From assembly GCF_949152215.1 (NCBI RefSeq), contig NZ_OX424407.1:1-64000 (forward strand): a stretch of 64,000 bases of DNA, given 5' to 3'. The DNA comes from Lancefieldella sp. Marseille-Q7238. GTDB lineage: Bacteria; Actinomycetota; Coriobacteriia; Coriobacteriales; Atopobiaceae. The notes under the pieces were generated by a model. It did not search any database, was not told the DNA's origin, and saw only the letters and a program-made list of their open reading frames with translations. Every line of letters starts with the position of its first letter. The first letter of the stretch is position 1. Both the position numbers and the translations under genes were made by a program. Below, piece by piece: positions 9,771-19,454 of this stretch.

Positions 9771-12506
9771 ATGAAGAAGACAGGGTCTTTGATCTTAAGT
9801 TTGTTTCTGGCAGTCAGCCTGTCATTTTTAGGTGGCATGCCGCGGGCTCAAGCTCAAGAGATTGACTCTCCTATAACTCAGACATCTACCAATGAGCGAC
9901 AAGAGGATGCCGTATCAGAAGAGACATCGACAGATGCTGCGGCAAAGGAAGTAATCTCAGAGGAAAAGACATACAAAACGCCTGAGACAGATGCGAGTTC
10001 TAAGGCGCCCGCGGGCTCCGAAGCGCCTGTGAGTCCTGAGGCAGCGCAGGCGACATCGCTTCTTCGTGTGCCCGCTCAAGCAACTGTTTCAACGGAACAG
10101 GAATTAAAGGATGCTATCGCCGCTGCTCCCGCGGGACAAAAAACCGACATTGTTCTTTCCGGAGATATTACGGTGTCCGAAACTATTACCGTTCCTGCTG
10201 GGAAAGACGTGAGATTAACGACAAACGGAGCTTCAGCAAGTCTTGTAGCGGCGAGTCCCTCAATAAGCTATCTCATGTCGGTTGAGGCGACCGCAGCGCT
10301 TACCATCGACGGGGATGTTACCTTTGATGGTGCAAGCAAAGCCTACTACGTAACGTGCGCGGGAGCCTTGACGCTTGAAAATGGTGTCATGAAGAATGGC
10401 TCGAGTGCCTCTTCTCCTGCCGGTGGCGTGTATGTATACGGTTCTTCTGCTACTTTTACCATGAATGGCGGTACGATTTCCAACACGGAGCTTGTGTACT
10501 CCAATAACGGCGCCGTACACCTTGATAAGGGCGCAACAGGTACCATGAACGGCGGAACTATTGAGAACACTGCGATTAAAAATCAGTTTTCCGGTAGCGT
10601 TTTGGTTAGTCAGTCCAGCTTTACGATGACGGGTGGCACTATCACGGGCGGTGATGGTGGCCAGCAGATTCAGACGGCTGGTGGCGTTATGGTACTGGCG
10701 CTCGATCACAGCAATAAGGGTGTTACCTCGTCATTTACCATGACCGGTGGCGCCATCACAGGAAATAAAGCACCCTTCGGAGGCGGCGTATACGTTTATG
10801 GTGGCAGCCCTCAGTATGCCGATTTTCATTCCAAAGCATATTTCACCATGAACGGCGGCTCCATTGACAACAATAAAGCTACCGGTGTTGTAGCAGCTGA
10901 TGGCAGCTTTATAAGTGGTGGAGGAGGCGGCGTTTACGTTCAGTGCGGCGGCAACTTTACGCTCAATGACGGAAGCATCTCCAATAACATCGCAACCGGC
11001 ATGGGCGGCGCAGTGGCAACCTTTGACATGTTTACCGACTATTTTGGTAAGAAGCCCTACTCGGAGGCAGCCGGCCAGTATTACGACATTAACTACAAGA
11101 ACTGGCCTGATTTCTATCCCGCTTCCTTTACTATGAACGGCGGCTCCTTGAAGAATAATACCGCAACCGGTACCGATATCACCAGTGACGCAGGCTGCGG
11201 CGGCGCGGTCTACTCGGCATCTCATAACGTGGTGTTGAATGCTGGAGAAATTATCGGCAACAAAGCAGACCGTCAAGGCGGCGGAGCATATGTGGGTTCC
11301 GTGCCCTATTCGCTGACTGCCTACAATGCTGAAGTTACCTCCAATACCGCTTCCGTTATCGGCGGAGGCGCATGGTTTTGTCCCACGGGAGAGGCGTCCT
11401 TCTCGGTTAATGAAGGCTCGGCCGTATATGGTAATACCGCGGCTGGTGCTGGCGATGATATCGCTGCTGTTCGCATGCAGAACAACGGTGCCAAGACCAA
11501 CATCGCGGAGCGCATGCTTGGCGGAGGATCTTATAACTGGCATAAGGATGGCGGTATCCTGACACCTCACGTTCTCGGTGAACCTGATCCTGATGCACCT
11601 CGTGCCGATGCTGGTGGCGAGGCTGTCAAAGACGTGCATGATAGTACGGAGTCTTGGGCTCTGAAAGCGTCTCCCTCGGCTACAGGCATCGCTCTCGCAC
11701 ATGCCAAAGCCAAACTGACCATAAGCGACAACTCCGCGGCTCGCGGTGGTGGTATCGGCTCAAACGGTGAAGTTACTTTGGGCAATCCTGTGACCGAGGC
11801 TAAGCAGCTGACTGTCAAAAAAGTATGGAATACCACCCCAAGCCCTTCGGCTACTGTTCCTGAATCGCTGACAGTGTGGCTCGTTGTCAATGGCCAGCGT
11901 ACTGAAAGCGTTACGCTGAGCGCCGCGAACAATTGGACACATACGTTTACCGGTCTTCCAATGGACGCTGAGGCAACGATTGAAGAGGACGTGCCTGAAG
12001 GCTGGATGCAGACGACTGAAACCAAGGTGATAAGCTCCACGTCTACTGAGATTACCCTTACCAACACCATTAAACCGACCCCTGAGACCACCCATATCTC
12101 TGTCAAAAAAGTGTGGGTAGGAAAGAAGGGTTCGTCCGTTACCATCCATTTGTTGGCCGATGGCCAGGATACCGGTAAGACACTGACGCTTTCTGAAGCA
12201 AATGGTTGGTCTGGTACGTTTGATGCTCTCGAGAAGAATGCCGCTGACGGCCATGAAATCGCCTATACGGTAACGGAAGACGAGGTCTCTGGCTATACCT
12301 CAAAAGTAGAGGGAAGCGCTACTGACGGTTTTACCGTAACAAATACCGAGACGCCTCAGGACACACCAAAGCCCAAGAAAGATCGGCCCCGTAAAGTTCC
12401 TGACATGGGAGATACGAGCCTTTCAGGCGTGGTTATCCCGCTTGCTCTTGGAGCATGTATCCTTCTTGGTGCAGGAGTCTATCTCAGAAGAAGCAATGCG
12501 CAATAG
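9771..12506 (+). CDS. Secreted beta-helix surface protein with two Cna-B domains and a variant sorting signal
   Basis: This 911-residue protein is built for the cell surface. It has a signal peptide (residues 1-28, cleavage near AQA-QE), a low-complexity Glu/Ala/Thr-rich linker to about residue 100, then a right-handed beta-helix-like region (about 110-660) made of recurrent 'TMNGGTI', 'TMTGGAI' and 'TMNGGSI' rungs. Two Cna-B-like domains follow, each opening with 'VKKVW' (about 680-765 and 775-860). The C-terminus has a sorting-signal architecture: VPDMGD at 876-881, a hydrophobic segment, then RRSNAQ. The usual LPxTG threonine is replaced by methionine, which is odd. AGAAGG precedes the ATG. 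A role in adhesion is inferred; no ligand is known. Confidence 0.9.
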   Translation: MKKTGSLILSLFLAVSLSFLGGMPRAQAQEIDSPITQTSTNERQEDAVSEETSTDAAAKEVISEEKTYKTPETDASSKAPAGSEAPVSPEAAQATSLLRVPAQATVSTEQELKDAIAAAPAGQKTDIVLSGDITVSETITVPAGKDVRLTTNGASASLVAASPSISYLMSVEATAALTIDGDVTFDGASKAYYVTCAGALTLENGVMKNGSSASSPAGGVYVYGSSATFTMNGGTISNTELVYSNNGAVHLDKGATGTMNGGTIENTAIKNQFSGSVLVSQSSFTMTGGTITGGDGGQQIQTAGGVMVLALDHSNKGVTSSFTMTGGAITGNKAPFGGGVYVYGGSPQYADFHSKAYFTMNGGSIDNNKATGVVAADGSFISGGGGGVYVQCGGNFTLNDGSISNNIATGMGGAVATFDMFTDYFGKKPYSEAAGQYYDINYKNWPDFYPASFTMNGGSLKNNTATGTDITSDAGCGGAVYSASHNVVLNAGEIIGNKADRQGGGAYVGSVPYSLTAYNAEVTSNTASVIGGGAWFCPTGEASFSVNEGSAVYGNTAAGAGDDIAAVRMQNNGAKTNIAERMLGGGSYNWHKDGGILTPHVLGEPDPDAPRADAGGEAVKDVHDSTESWALKASPSATGIALAHAKAKLTISDNSAARGGGIGSNGEVTLGNPVTEAKQLTVKKVWNTTPSPSATVPESLTVWLVVNGQRTESVTLSAANNWTHTFTGLPMDAEATIEEDVPEGWMQTTETKVISSTSTEITLTNTIKPTPETTHISVKKVWVGKKGSSVTIHLLADGQDTGKTLTLSEANGWSGTFDALEKNAADGHEIAYTVTEDEVSGYTSKVEGSATDGFTVTNTETPQDTPKPKKDRPRKVPDMGDTSLSGVVIPLALGACILLGAGVYLRRSNAQ

Positions 12507-12580
12507 ACAGCGCATCAAAACAGACTTTGTGAGGTAGCAGAGGAGAGTCATTCTTCTCTTGTGATACGCAACCAGTGAAA

Positions 12581-12606
12581 CGCCGCCCGTAAGGGCGGCG
12601 TTTTTA
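12581..12606 (+). terminator. Rho-independent terminator of surface-protein gene
   Basis: CGCCGCCC-GTAA-GGGCGGCG (8-bp stem, 12581-12600) is followed directly by TTTTT. It ends the surface-protein transcript and separates it from the convergent minus-strand gene ending at 12619. Confidence 0.9.
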
Positions 12607-12618
12607 TGTGCTTTCACC

Positions 12619-14712
12619 TTAGTACAGAGTAATCTTATACAGGCGCATGTTGCCCTCGGAAAGTACAGTCTCAAGACCGGGTGTCTCATCGTTTATCTCT
12701 GAGATTCCCCGGAATGTACCGAGCTTGTAGTTATCTCCGATTACGCCGGGACTCTTGGGATTTTCAAGTATCAGGATATAGTGAATGTCAAGCTCTTTGG
12801 CGGTATTACGAACTTCTTCATCAGAAGCGATATACTTCAGACGCTTTCTCAGGATTGCTGACGCTGGTCTCTCTGAGCCGTCGTAGCCGGTTGGAAAACG
12901 CCAGATAACATGCACATTGTTGGTAGCGTAAGCCCAAAGGCTTCCGTCATAGGGGATATTTGCCACGCGTGCGCCGCGCGGAATAATGTTCTCAACGCGG
13001 CGTAAAAAGTCTCGCTCACGGTCGGTAAGCGGCTCTTTGTCGCCATATGAGGCTTCAGCTCCAGCTTTGTAGGCGGCAAACGCGTTAGTCGGTCGCGCGT
13101 GCTTTGAGGAAGGCATTGCAATGAGGCAGTTGCTCAAAACAAAGACAGTAACAACCGAGGCTCCGACGGCATATTTCCAAAATGGGCGCTTAAGCAGTGT
13201 ATCGATACGGCAAAGTTGGTCAAAGGCGGCGCATGCAAGTGTTCCTAGGCCGACCGCAGCAAGTGGCATGGCGGTAAGAGCTGCGCTTGCCGCGATACGG
13301 AAGGGATCGGTGTACCAAAAGCCCGAAAGAAGGCCTTTGACGGGAAAATCAAAGGTAATGATAAAAGCGCAAAGTAGTGAAACATAAAAGAAGGAAACAG
13401 AGAGCCAGCGTCCACGCTTGTTGGTAAACGTCCAAACGATGCCGATAAAGACCACAAGGGTAAGTGCCGGCTGCATAGAAACGAGCTCGCCTCCTGCGTA
13501 GGATTCCCCAATGTAGTCGAGGCCTATGGCATGGATAAGTGCGTTCAGAGGGTCGGAATAGGAATTCCACCAGAAATTGAGGGCGACGCCGCGTTTTACA
13601 ACTGCAAAGTAGAGTACGACCCAGATAAGCACGATGGCAGCAAAAAACACAGAAACAAGCGTCCGTGGATTGAGTTGCTTGCCAAAAAGGGTAACGTGTC
13701 GTTTTGACTGTCCAATACGGGCGAGACACCAGGGCAAGAGGATGATAATGCTTGAAAAAATGGTGGAGGCGTGCAGGACAGTAAGACTGATGCCGCCCAA
13801 AAGGAAGGTGACGACAAGCCACACAAGTTCGTGTTTGGGCGTTTTTGAGCGAGTCATCTGCATAAAAACCCAAAAGATGCTCGGCATGGTGCAGAAGGCA
13901 AGGGTGTTTGGATAGATAGGTCCGTAGATAAGAAGCGCCCACGGAAAGACGGCAAACGCGCCTGTGACAAAGGCGCCGGCGAGAAGTGCGCTGCGATTGC
14001 GGGGAAACGTCTTTGCAATGAAAGTCGTCATCGAAAGCGGCAGAAGAATAGCTGCTCCCACAAAGTTCAGAGCATTTCCGGCAATGGTCACGTCAGTGTG
14101 TATAAGCTGCGTTACCAGTGCCGTCAGGATATTCCATCCGCACGGATAAAACCCTAAAGGTCCGGGCTGCCAGGGGATGATGGCGGTGTCAGAGGTACTG
14201 TAAAAATCATAGCTGATAGAAGAGTAGCGTTGGGAATCAATCATAGCTTGAGTGACATCCAAATGGCGCGTAATGTCCCAGCCCTGCACGAAGGATCCGG
14301 CATTTGAAAGGGAAGTGACGTAAAGCAATGTTGTTGTTACAACGCCGACAGCCACATACATAAGAAGGATTTTCCAGTCGAGAGGGTCACAGGCAAAGAC
14401 AGTATTATTGGCGCTGTTGTTTGCGGTGCTGTTTGTACTACTCTTTGTACCGCGCTTCTTTAAGCTGATTCTTGCGGCAATATAGGCGATGCCCGCAACA
14501 AATAAAGGGATACCCAGCATGAATGGGAGGTACGCCGGAATATGCAAAGCGCTGAAAACCTCTCCGGTGATAAAGATAAGGCCGCAGCTGACAAGAGGAG
14601 CCGTAGGTAGTGCCCAGCTGATAGGCATACGGGATGCTTTGAGAAAGAGTGTGCCGGGAAGGTAAAGCAATGCGCAGAGCGCAAGGACGGCAAACCAAAA
14701 CTCAAACCACAT
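12619..14712 (-). CDS. DUF6541-like polytopic membrane protein
   Basis: The 697-residue protein has around twelve to fourteen hydrophobic helices over its first 510 residues and a soluble C-terminal part of about 180 residues. It resembles the DUF6541 family of actinobacteria, thought to be related to membrane glycosyltransferases of the GT-C type, but I see no motif that proves catalysis. The start is supported by CGGAG 6 bases upstream of the ATG. A Ser/Asn-rich loop (about 'GTKSSTNSTANNSANN') lies near residue 90. It stands alone between a terminator and the tRNA-Glu gene. A role in cell-envelope polysaccharide is a guess from fold and family. Confidence 0.7.
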   Translation of the reverse strand: MWFEFWFAVLALCALLYLPGTLFLKASRMPISWALPTAPLVSCGLIFITGEVFSALHIPAYLPFMLGIPLFVAGIAYIAARISLKKRGTKSSTNSTANNSANNTVFACDPLDWKILLMYVAVGVVTTTLLYVTSLSNAGSFVQGWDITRHLDVTQAMIDSQRYSSISYDFYSTSDTAIIPWQPGPLGFYPCGWNILTALVTQLIHTDVTIAGNALNFVGAAILLPLSMTTFIAKTFPRNRSALLAGAFVTGAFAVFPWALLIYGPIYPNTLAFCTMPSIFWVFMQMTRSKTPKHELVWLVVTFLLGGISLTVLHASTIFSSIIILLPWCLARIGQSKRHVTLFGKQLNPRTLVSVFFAAIVLIWVVLYFAVVKRGVALNFWWNSYSDPLNALIHAIGLDYIGESYAGGELVSMQPALTLVVFIGIVWTFTNKRGRWLSVSFFYVSLLCAFIITFDFPVKGLLSGFWYTDPFRIAASAALTAMPLAAVGLGTLACAAFDQLCRIDTLLKRPFWKYAVGASVVTVFVLSNCLIAMPSSKHARPTNAFAAYKAGAEASYGDKEPLTDRERDFLRRVENIIPRGARVANIPYDGSLWAYATNNVHVIWRFPTGYDGSERPASAILRKRLKYIASDEEVRNTAKELDIHYILILENPKSPGVIGDNYKLGTFRGISEINDETPGLETVLSEGNMRLYKITLY

Positions 14713-14845
14713 GAAATCTCCGAATCAAATCAAATTGATATGCCAAAGTCTTATCAGTATAGACGTCGTTTTCTGCCATGCTGATGATATCAGGAATTAC
14801 GACAATCTTTTCGCCGCCGAGCGTAGGTAAAAGTGTAGAAAACGT

Positions 14846-14869
14846 GAAAAGGGCCGCAAAGCAGCCCTT
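14846..14869 (-). terminator. Terminator of tRNA-Gln/tRNA-Glu transcript
   Basis: On the minus strand, AAGGGCTGC-TTT-GCGGCCCTT forms a nearly perfect hairpin followed by TTTTC. It lies just past the 3' end of tRNA-Glu and would end that transcript. Confidence 0.75.
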
Positions 14870-14876
14870 GAACAGT

Positions 14877-14953
14877 TGGTAGCCCGTACCAGATTCGAAC
14901 TGGTGATCTCCGCCTTGAGAGGGCGGCGTCCTGAACCGCTAGACGAACGGGCC
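14877..14953 (-). tRNA. tRNA-Glu (CTC)
   Basis: The reverse complement folds as a standard cloverleaf: acceptor GGCCCGT/ACGGGCT, anticodon loop CTCTCAA giving anticodon CTC, a TTCGAAT-type T loop, and an encoded CCA end. It reads GAG codons. It lies 20 bases downstream of tRNA-Gln and they probably share a transcript. Confidence 0.95.
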
Positions 14954-14973
14954 GTATGTTGTTTGGAAGGACA

Positions 14974-15047
14974 TGGCTGGGATAGAGAGAATCGAACTCC
15001 CGTTGACGGAACCAGAATCCGCTGTCCTACCGCTAGACGATATCCCA
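14974..15047 (-). tRNA. tRNA-Gln (CTG)
   Basis: The cloverleaf has acceptor TGGGATA/TATCCCA, anticodon loop TTCTGGT with anticodon CTG, T loop TTCGATT and an encoded CCA. A first base of U is typical of tRNA-Gln. It is the promoter-proximal member of the pair with tRNA-Glu. Confidence 0.95.
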
Positions 15048-15081
15048 AGATGTCATCCCTTACGCATAAGCGCGAGAAATA

Positions 15082-15110
15082 ACTATAAAGGAGCGGTGAT
15101 AGGTATGCAA
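15082..15110 (-). promoter_or_regulatory. Sigma-70-type promoter of tRNA-Gln/tRNA-Glu
   Basis: On the minus strand TTGCAT (-35) and TATAGT (-10) are separated by exactly 17 bases. Transcription would start about 28 bases before tRNA-Gln. This is the clearest promoter in the window. Confidence 0.8.
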
Positions 15111-15149
15111 GTGAGAATATCAAGAAATTTGAAATTCCCTTGTAAGCAA

Positions 15150-16787
15150 TCACTTTTTACGGTTTGGCATATCCATGCGTTTCGTATGGAGTACGTTTTT
15201 TGTGGCGGCCAAACATTCAGTGCATGCTGAGCAGGCTGTTTGAGCGCTAGGAGCTGCAGCAAGACCGCCTTTAGCAGTTTCTCGGAGTGTTGCCGGGAGC
15301 GCGGCGCCAACCTCTGCCATGGCGCGGACAACCTCGTCAAAGGGAATGGGGTTGCCGATGTTTGCAAGGGCGAGCTGCGCGGAACTGATAGCTGCAGCCA
15401 CTCCGATGGCATTGCGATCTTGGCAAGGATGTTCCACGAGTCCGCGCACAGGATCGCAGACCAGTCCTAACAGGTTGGAGAGGGCAATCGAAGCGGCGTC
15501 AAGACATTGCTTAGGGGTTCCGCCGAGAAGTTCAGTTAGGGCTGACGCGCTCATAGCCGCTGCAGAACCAACCTCAGCTTGGCATCCGCCTTCAGCGCCC
15601 GAAACGCTTGCGTTGGTAGTCAGAATAGCGCCAAGAGCCGCAGCATTCCAGAGCGCGAGAAGTATCCGGTCATCTGTTGCGTACAAATGATTTGCCACAG
15701 CGAGAACAGTTCCTGGTACAACGCCAGAGGCGCCTGCTGTAGGAGCCGCAACAATGACTCCCATGGTCGCCGAACGCTCAAGCACCGCCATGGCAAAAGC
15801 TACCGCCTGCGTTTGCACCGGACCCATGAGAGCGCCAATCAGAGCGGGGTCGCTCTGAGCAACGGCCTGTGCCTGCCCATACAGCAGCCCGCCAATGGAT
15901 TTTCTTGGGGTTTCAATTGTGTCGCGTACCTCGTCTTTCATGGTATTCAGCACGCGAACCATTTCTTTTTTACTGTCGGCTTCCGGTCTGAGAAACTTCT
16001 CGCGCCGTCGCATAACCTCGCCGATGGAGGCACCCTCACGTTCACAAAGGGCAAGCAATTCAGCACCGTTGTCAAAATTGATTGCGAGCGGACCGGCCGA
16101 TACGGTAGGCGCGGCTCCGGGAATAGAGACCTGAGCCGCGAGAGCCACATAGGGAGTTTTGCGGAAGAGATCGAGCGTGTGCGCCGATACCGCCTCATCA
16201 ATTTCAAAAATGGTGTACGCCATACCGCCGCGCGCTGCCCGGAACGTACGCATAGTTGCAACATTGATGTGTTGTTCCGCGAGAATGGCCGTCAGAGCAG
16301 CAAGAACGCCGGGAGTATCCTTATGAGAGACAAAAATTGTCGGCATGTCACCGGTCATACGGACGCGTGCGCCATTGACGCCGCTGATGCGGATGCGTCC
16401 GCCACCGATGGATTCTCCCATGACCGATACGCACGCTTCATCTGCGCCGTGCATGCGTGCCTCAACCGTATTAGGGTGGAGACTCTCGTCGTCGCCCTTC
16501 TCGACAATGTCAAAAGGAAGACCCTGTTCTTTGGCAAGAGCAAAGGAGTCGCGAACGCGCGCGTCGTCAGGTGAGAACCCAAGCATGCCGGCAATTAGGG
16601 CCTGGTCAGTGCCGTGCCCTTTATGCGTATGAGAAAATGAGTTATAGAGAAAGAACTCTACGCGCGCAAGCGGTTTTGGCGCCAGCGATCGCGCTACCAG
16701 TGCAATGCGAAGCGCGCCGGCGGTATGCGATGAGGAAGGGCCAACCATAATGGGTCCTAAAATCTCAAGCGCAGACATGGTCATCAT
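15150..16787 (-). CDS. sdaA: L-serine ammonia-lyase, fused beta-alpha type
   Basis: This iron-sulfur enzyme converts L-serine to pyruvate and ammonia. The 545-residue chain joins the beta part (residues 1 to about 215, with GPSSSHTAGA and an ACT-like segment near 145-215) to the alpha part (about 250-530). Cysteine ligands of the 4Fe-4S cluster are visible in 'CDPVRGLVEHPCQDRN', and substrate-loop glycines in 'APTAGASGVVPG'. The ATG is preceded by AAGGAG at 7 bases. It lies upstream of, but apparently not in, the tRNA transcript, and downstream of gltX by about 60 bases. Serine catabolism fits an asaccharolytic or amino-acid-fermenting lifestyle. An odd feature is the retained Cys-rich tail ('CSACTECLAATKNVL'). 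Confidence 0.95.
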   Translation of the reverse strand: MMTMSALEILGPIMVGPSSSHTAGALRIALVARSLAPKPLARVEFFLYNSFSHTHKGHGTDQALIAGMLGFSPDDARVRDSFALAKEQGLPFDIVEKGDDESLHPNTVEARMHGADEACVSVMGESIGGGRIRISGVNGARVRMTGDMPTIFVSHKDTPGVLAALTAILAEQHINVATMRTFRAARGGMAYTIFEIDEAVSAHTLDLFRKTPYVALAAQVSIPGAAPTVSAGPLAINFDNGAELLALCEREGASIGEVMRRREKFLRPEADSKKEMVRVLNTMKDEVRDTIETPRKSIGGLLYGQAQAVAQSDPALIGALMGPVQTQAVAFAMAVLERSATMGVIVAAPTAGASGVVPGTVLAVANHLYATDDRILLALWNAAALGAILTTNASVSGAEGGCQAEVGSAAAMSASALTELLGGTPKQCLDAASIALSNLLGLVCDPVRGLVEHPCQDRNAIGVAAAISSAQLALANIGNPIPFDEVVRAMAEVGAALPATLRETAKGGLAAAPSAQTACSACTECLAATKNVLHTKRMDMPNRKK

Positions 16788-16845
16788 AGAAAGCTCCTTG
16801 TATATACAGGAAGCGCGTGTGCAATGTCAGAACGAAGCGTACGCG

Positions 16846-18351
16846 CTATTGGGCTATCGCAAGCGCTCGCTTAAGGCGGATAAGAGCGGTTGTTTTGCCG
16901 AGAAGCGCCATGGACTCACCGAGTGGCGGAGAGACCATGTTGCCGCACTCGGCGACACGGATTGCTTGAAATACCACTCGTTTTTTGAGGTTAAGCTGTT
17001 CCGGCAAAATCTCAAGCGCTTCGTCAATGTGTACGGGAGTCCATTGCGAAACAGGTGAGAGCGTGGCATGCGCAGCCTCAAGAATCGTGTGTGCTCCTTC
17101 CTTGGCGAGACTCTTGGAGACGCTCTTCTCGTCAAAGGTAACTTCGTCTCCTTCGTAGAGGAATCGAGCCTTCTCTATAACGTCAGGGGAAACGGTAGTG
17201 CGAGGTTTGAGAATCTCGGAAAGCAGGTCATACCAAGCGGGGCGCGCGGTATAGAGCTTTTCGACATCTGCTTCAGTGTCGGAAGCGTTTTCAAGACCTG
17301 CGCGGATAAGCTCGGGGATGAGAACGTGCGTCGAGAACGTTTTATTGTCCATGGCTGAGAGATAGGTTGCGTTTATCCAGTTCAGACGCTCCGGATCTGA
17401 TTTTGCAGGATTTTTTGAAACGTGGTCGAGCGAAAACTGAGAAGCCAGGGTAGCGCGCGGAACGATGGTGGTTTCACCGTCCAACGACCAGCCGAGAAGT
17501 GCCAGATAATTGACGAAGGCATCGGAAAGATATCCCGCGTCACGATACTCTTCAACAGAGGTGGCACCGTGTCGTTTGGAAAGTTTTTTACCGTCAGGCC
17601 CCAAAATCATGGAAATATGCGCGAACTCAGGCACCGGCGCGCCGAGAGCTTCGTAGACCATGATCTGGCGGGGAGTATTGGACAGATGATCGTCGCCTCG
17701 GATGACGTGCGTGATACCCATCATGGCATCGTCAACGACGGTCGCGAAGTTGTAGGTTGGCGTACCGTCAGAGCGGAAGATGATAAAGTCGTCAAGCTCG
17801 CGAGCGTTGAATGTGACATCGCCATGCACCGCGTCATGAACAACAACATCGCCGCGGTCAAGCGGTACCTTGATTCGGATAGTGTAGGGCTCACCGGCCT
17901 CAATACGCACTTGAGCTTCAGCGGGGTCAATGTTTCTGCAGGTACGCTGATAGCCTTGGAATGGGTCATGGCGCTGCTCCGCCTCTTTTTTATCTGCGGC
18001 GAGTTTCTCGGGCGTGCAGAAGCACGGATATGCCTTGCCCTTTGCCAGCAGGGTGTGTGCGGCCTTACGGTAGATCTCCAGGCGTTCGGTTTGAGCGTAC
18101 GGTCCGAAGTCACCGCCCTTATCGGGGCCTTCATCCCAGTCAAGACCAAGCCAGCGCATGGCACGCAGGATGATCTGCGTATTCTCGTCAGTGGAACGTG
18201 CGGGATCGGTGTCATCGATGCGCAGAATGAAGGTACCGTTATTGGCGCGGGCAAAGGCCCAGTTATAGATAGCGGTGCGAGCGCCGCCGATATGCAGTTT
18301 TCCGGTGGGCGAGGGAGCAAAGCGTACGCGGACCTGTTTATTTTGGGACAA
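16846..18351 (-). CDS. gltX: Glutamyl-tRNA synthetase
   Basis: GltX charges tRNA-Glu (and tRNA-Gln if the transamidation pathway is used). The 501-residue class I synthetase has the HIGH-like motif in 'PSPTGKLHIGGARTA' at residues 15-29 and KLSKRHGATS near 255 as the KMSKS loop. The only workable start is a TTG at 18351 with AGGAGGAG immediately upstream (short spacing of about 4 bases from AGGAGG). Its closeness to tRNA-Glu and tRNA-Gln genes 2 kb away is suggestive but separated by sdaA. No glutaminyl-tRNA synthetase or GatCAB is in the window, so the discriminating or non-discriminating class is unresolved. Confidence 0.97.
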   Translation of the reverse strand: MSQNKQVRVRFAPSPTGKLHIGGARTAIYNWAFARANNGTFILRIDDTDPARSTDENTQIILRAMRWLGLDWDEGPDKGGDFGPYAQTERLEIYRKAAHTLLAKGKAYPCFCTPEKLAADKKEAEQRHDPFQGYQRTCRNIDPAEAQVRIEAGEPYTIRIKVPLDRGDVVVHDAVHGDVTFNARELDDFIIFRSDGTPTYNFATVVDDAMMGITHVIRGDDHLSNTPRQIMVYEALGAPVPEFAHISMILGPDGKKLSKRHGATSVEEYRDAGYLSDAFVNYLALLGWSLDGETTIVPRATLASQFSLDHVSKNPAKSDPERLNWINATYLSAMDNKTFSTHVLIPELIRAGLENASDTEADVEKLYTARPAWYDLLSEILKPRTTVSPDVIEKARFLYEGDEVTFDEKSVSKSLAKEGAHTILEAAHATLSPVSQWTPVHIDEALEILPEQLNLKKRVVFQAIRVAECGNMVSPPLGESMALLGKTTALIRLKRALAIAQ

Positions 18352-18482
18352 AACTCCTCCTAACAGTCGGCGTCTTCGGGGTAGGCAATCCGAAGGGCCA
18401 AAGATACATGGCTGGCCATGAAATAAAAACTACTCAATACTAGACAACTATGTAAGTATATAGCTCCAGCGATTTCAATGTA

Positions 18483-19454
18483 TTATGAGGCTCCAAACAT
18501 ATTGCGCTCGTTAAACTCAGCCTGAACGGTGCGAATCATGAGGTCAACGTCATCAAGACCAAGGTGCCGTTCAGCTTCGTTTGCCGCAAGCGTGCCGCGG
18601 CGTCGTGCCCAGTTCTCAAGGCTTGCGGGTCGTGACGCGGGGAGAAGAGAACGAAATTCCGGATCAAGGCGGCGGCAGATCTCACGGGTATCGATAGGGA
18701 TAATCTTACCTTCTTTGCGAGCTTCCGCATAGCCATCTATCTGCAGCATAAACCAGGAATCTTCAAAAGCGGCGTTATGCGCTATGAAGGGAACTTTTTT
18801 CATCACAGTCAGCAGCGCCTTTTGAGCGGCTTTGTTTGAGCGAAATGTCGGCTTTCCCTCAAGATCTTGCCAGGTGATATGGTGAATCTCTGTCAGAGGT
18901 ACGCCCTTCTCGCGGTAGAACTCTGGCATTCCGAAATAAGCTGTATGAGGGTTAACCGGTACCGTCTGAGGACCAAGATTCCAGAACTCAAACCCAACAT
19001 TGATGATGTAACCCTGATCGGGAAAGCGAGACGTCGTCTCAATGTCGATACCCAAAACGGTTCCTGAAACCGGCTTTTCATGGTAGGCGAGCGTCAGGTC
19101 GGTAAGCGTGGGTCCGGCAGTCTTCATGACGCCAGCCTCACGGCGATGCTGCAGTTTTGCTACACCTCGCGCAGTATCTTCAGTGGTGAGTCCACGCGCG
19201 AGTGACACACCGTTGGCGTTTCTCAGACGCTCGGCGCCGTACAGGTCGCAGACCTCGCGGTTACGGTCGGCGAGCTGACGCACGAGGTCAAAAGAGAACG
19301 GAAGGCTGTCCTTTGGAGCCGCGTTCCAGGCATCAAGCAGTGTCTTAAGGGCGTCTTCATTTTTGAGACGCTCTGCGGTCAGTGCGGCGTCATCGTTCAA
19401 AAACCCTGGTATCAAGTATGCACTGGCGTGTTCGATTGCCTGACTGAGTTCCAT
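18483..19454 (-). CDS. DEDD-type 3'-5' exonuclease domain protein
   Basis: The 323-residue protein has an N-terminal region of about 140 residues with no recognised fold and a C-terminal DnaQ/RNase T-like exonuclease domain. The metal-binding motifs are visible: 'GIDIETT' (motif I), 'IAHNAAFEDSWFM' (motif II) and 'HLGLDDVDLMIR' (motif III region). I chose the ATG at 19454, which has AAGGCAGG upstream; a GTG 33 bases earlier lacks a ribosome-binding site. It is divergent from the M18 peptidase. The substrate (RNA or DNA) is unknown. Proteins of this kind may trim RNA or act in repair. Confidence 0.75.
   Translation of the reverse strand: MELSQAIEHASAYLIPGFLNDDAALTAERLKNEDALKTLLDAWNAAPKDSLPFSFDLVRQLADRNREVCDLYGAERLRNANGVSLARGLTTEDTARGVAKLQHRREAGVMKTAGPTLTDLTLAYHEKPVSGTVLGIDIETTSRFPDQGYIINVGFEFWNLGPQTVPVNPHTAYFGMPEFYREKGVPLTEIHHITWQDLEGKPTFRSNKAAQKALLTVMKKVPFIAHNAAFEDSWFMLQIDGYAEARKEGKIIPIDTREICRRLDPEFRSLLPASRPASLENWARRRGTLAANEAERHLGLDDVDLMIRTVQAEFNERNMFGAS

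Noticed and set aside
10440-11270. Apparent direct DNA repeats in the surface-protein gene
   Set aside because: They reflect beta-helix rungs at protein level (TMNGG/TMTGG) rather than a tandem DNA repeat; spacing is irregular.
10731-11702. Long minus-strand frame (about 320 codons) across the surface-protein gene
   Set aside because: It is a shadow of the repetitive, Gly/Thr-rich plus-strand gene, has no ribosome-binding site and its protein looks unstructured.
15579-18363. Long plus-strand frames opposite sdaA and gltX
   Set aside because: Both are antisense to well-conserved genes, lack start signals and resemble no family.
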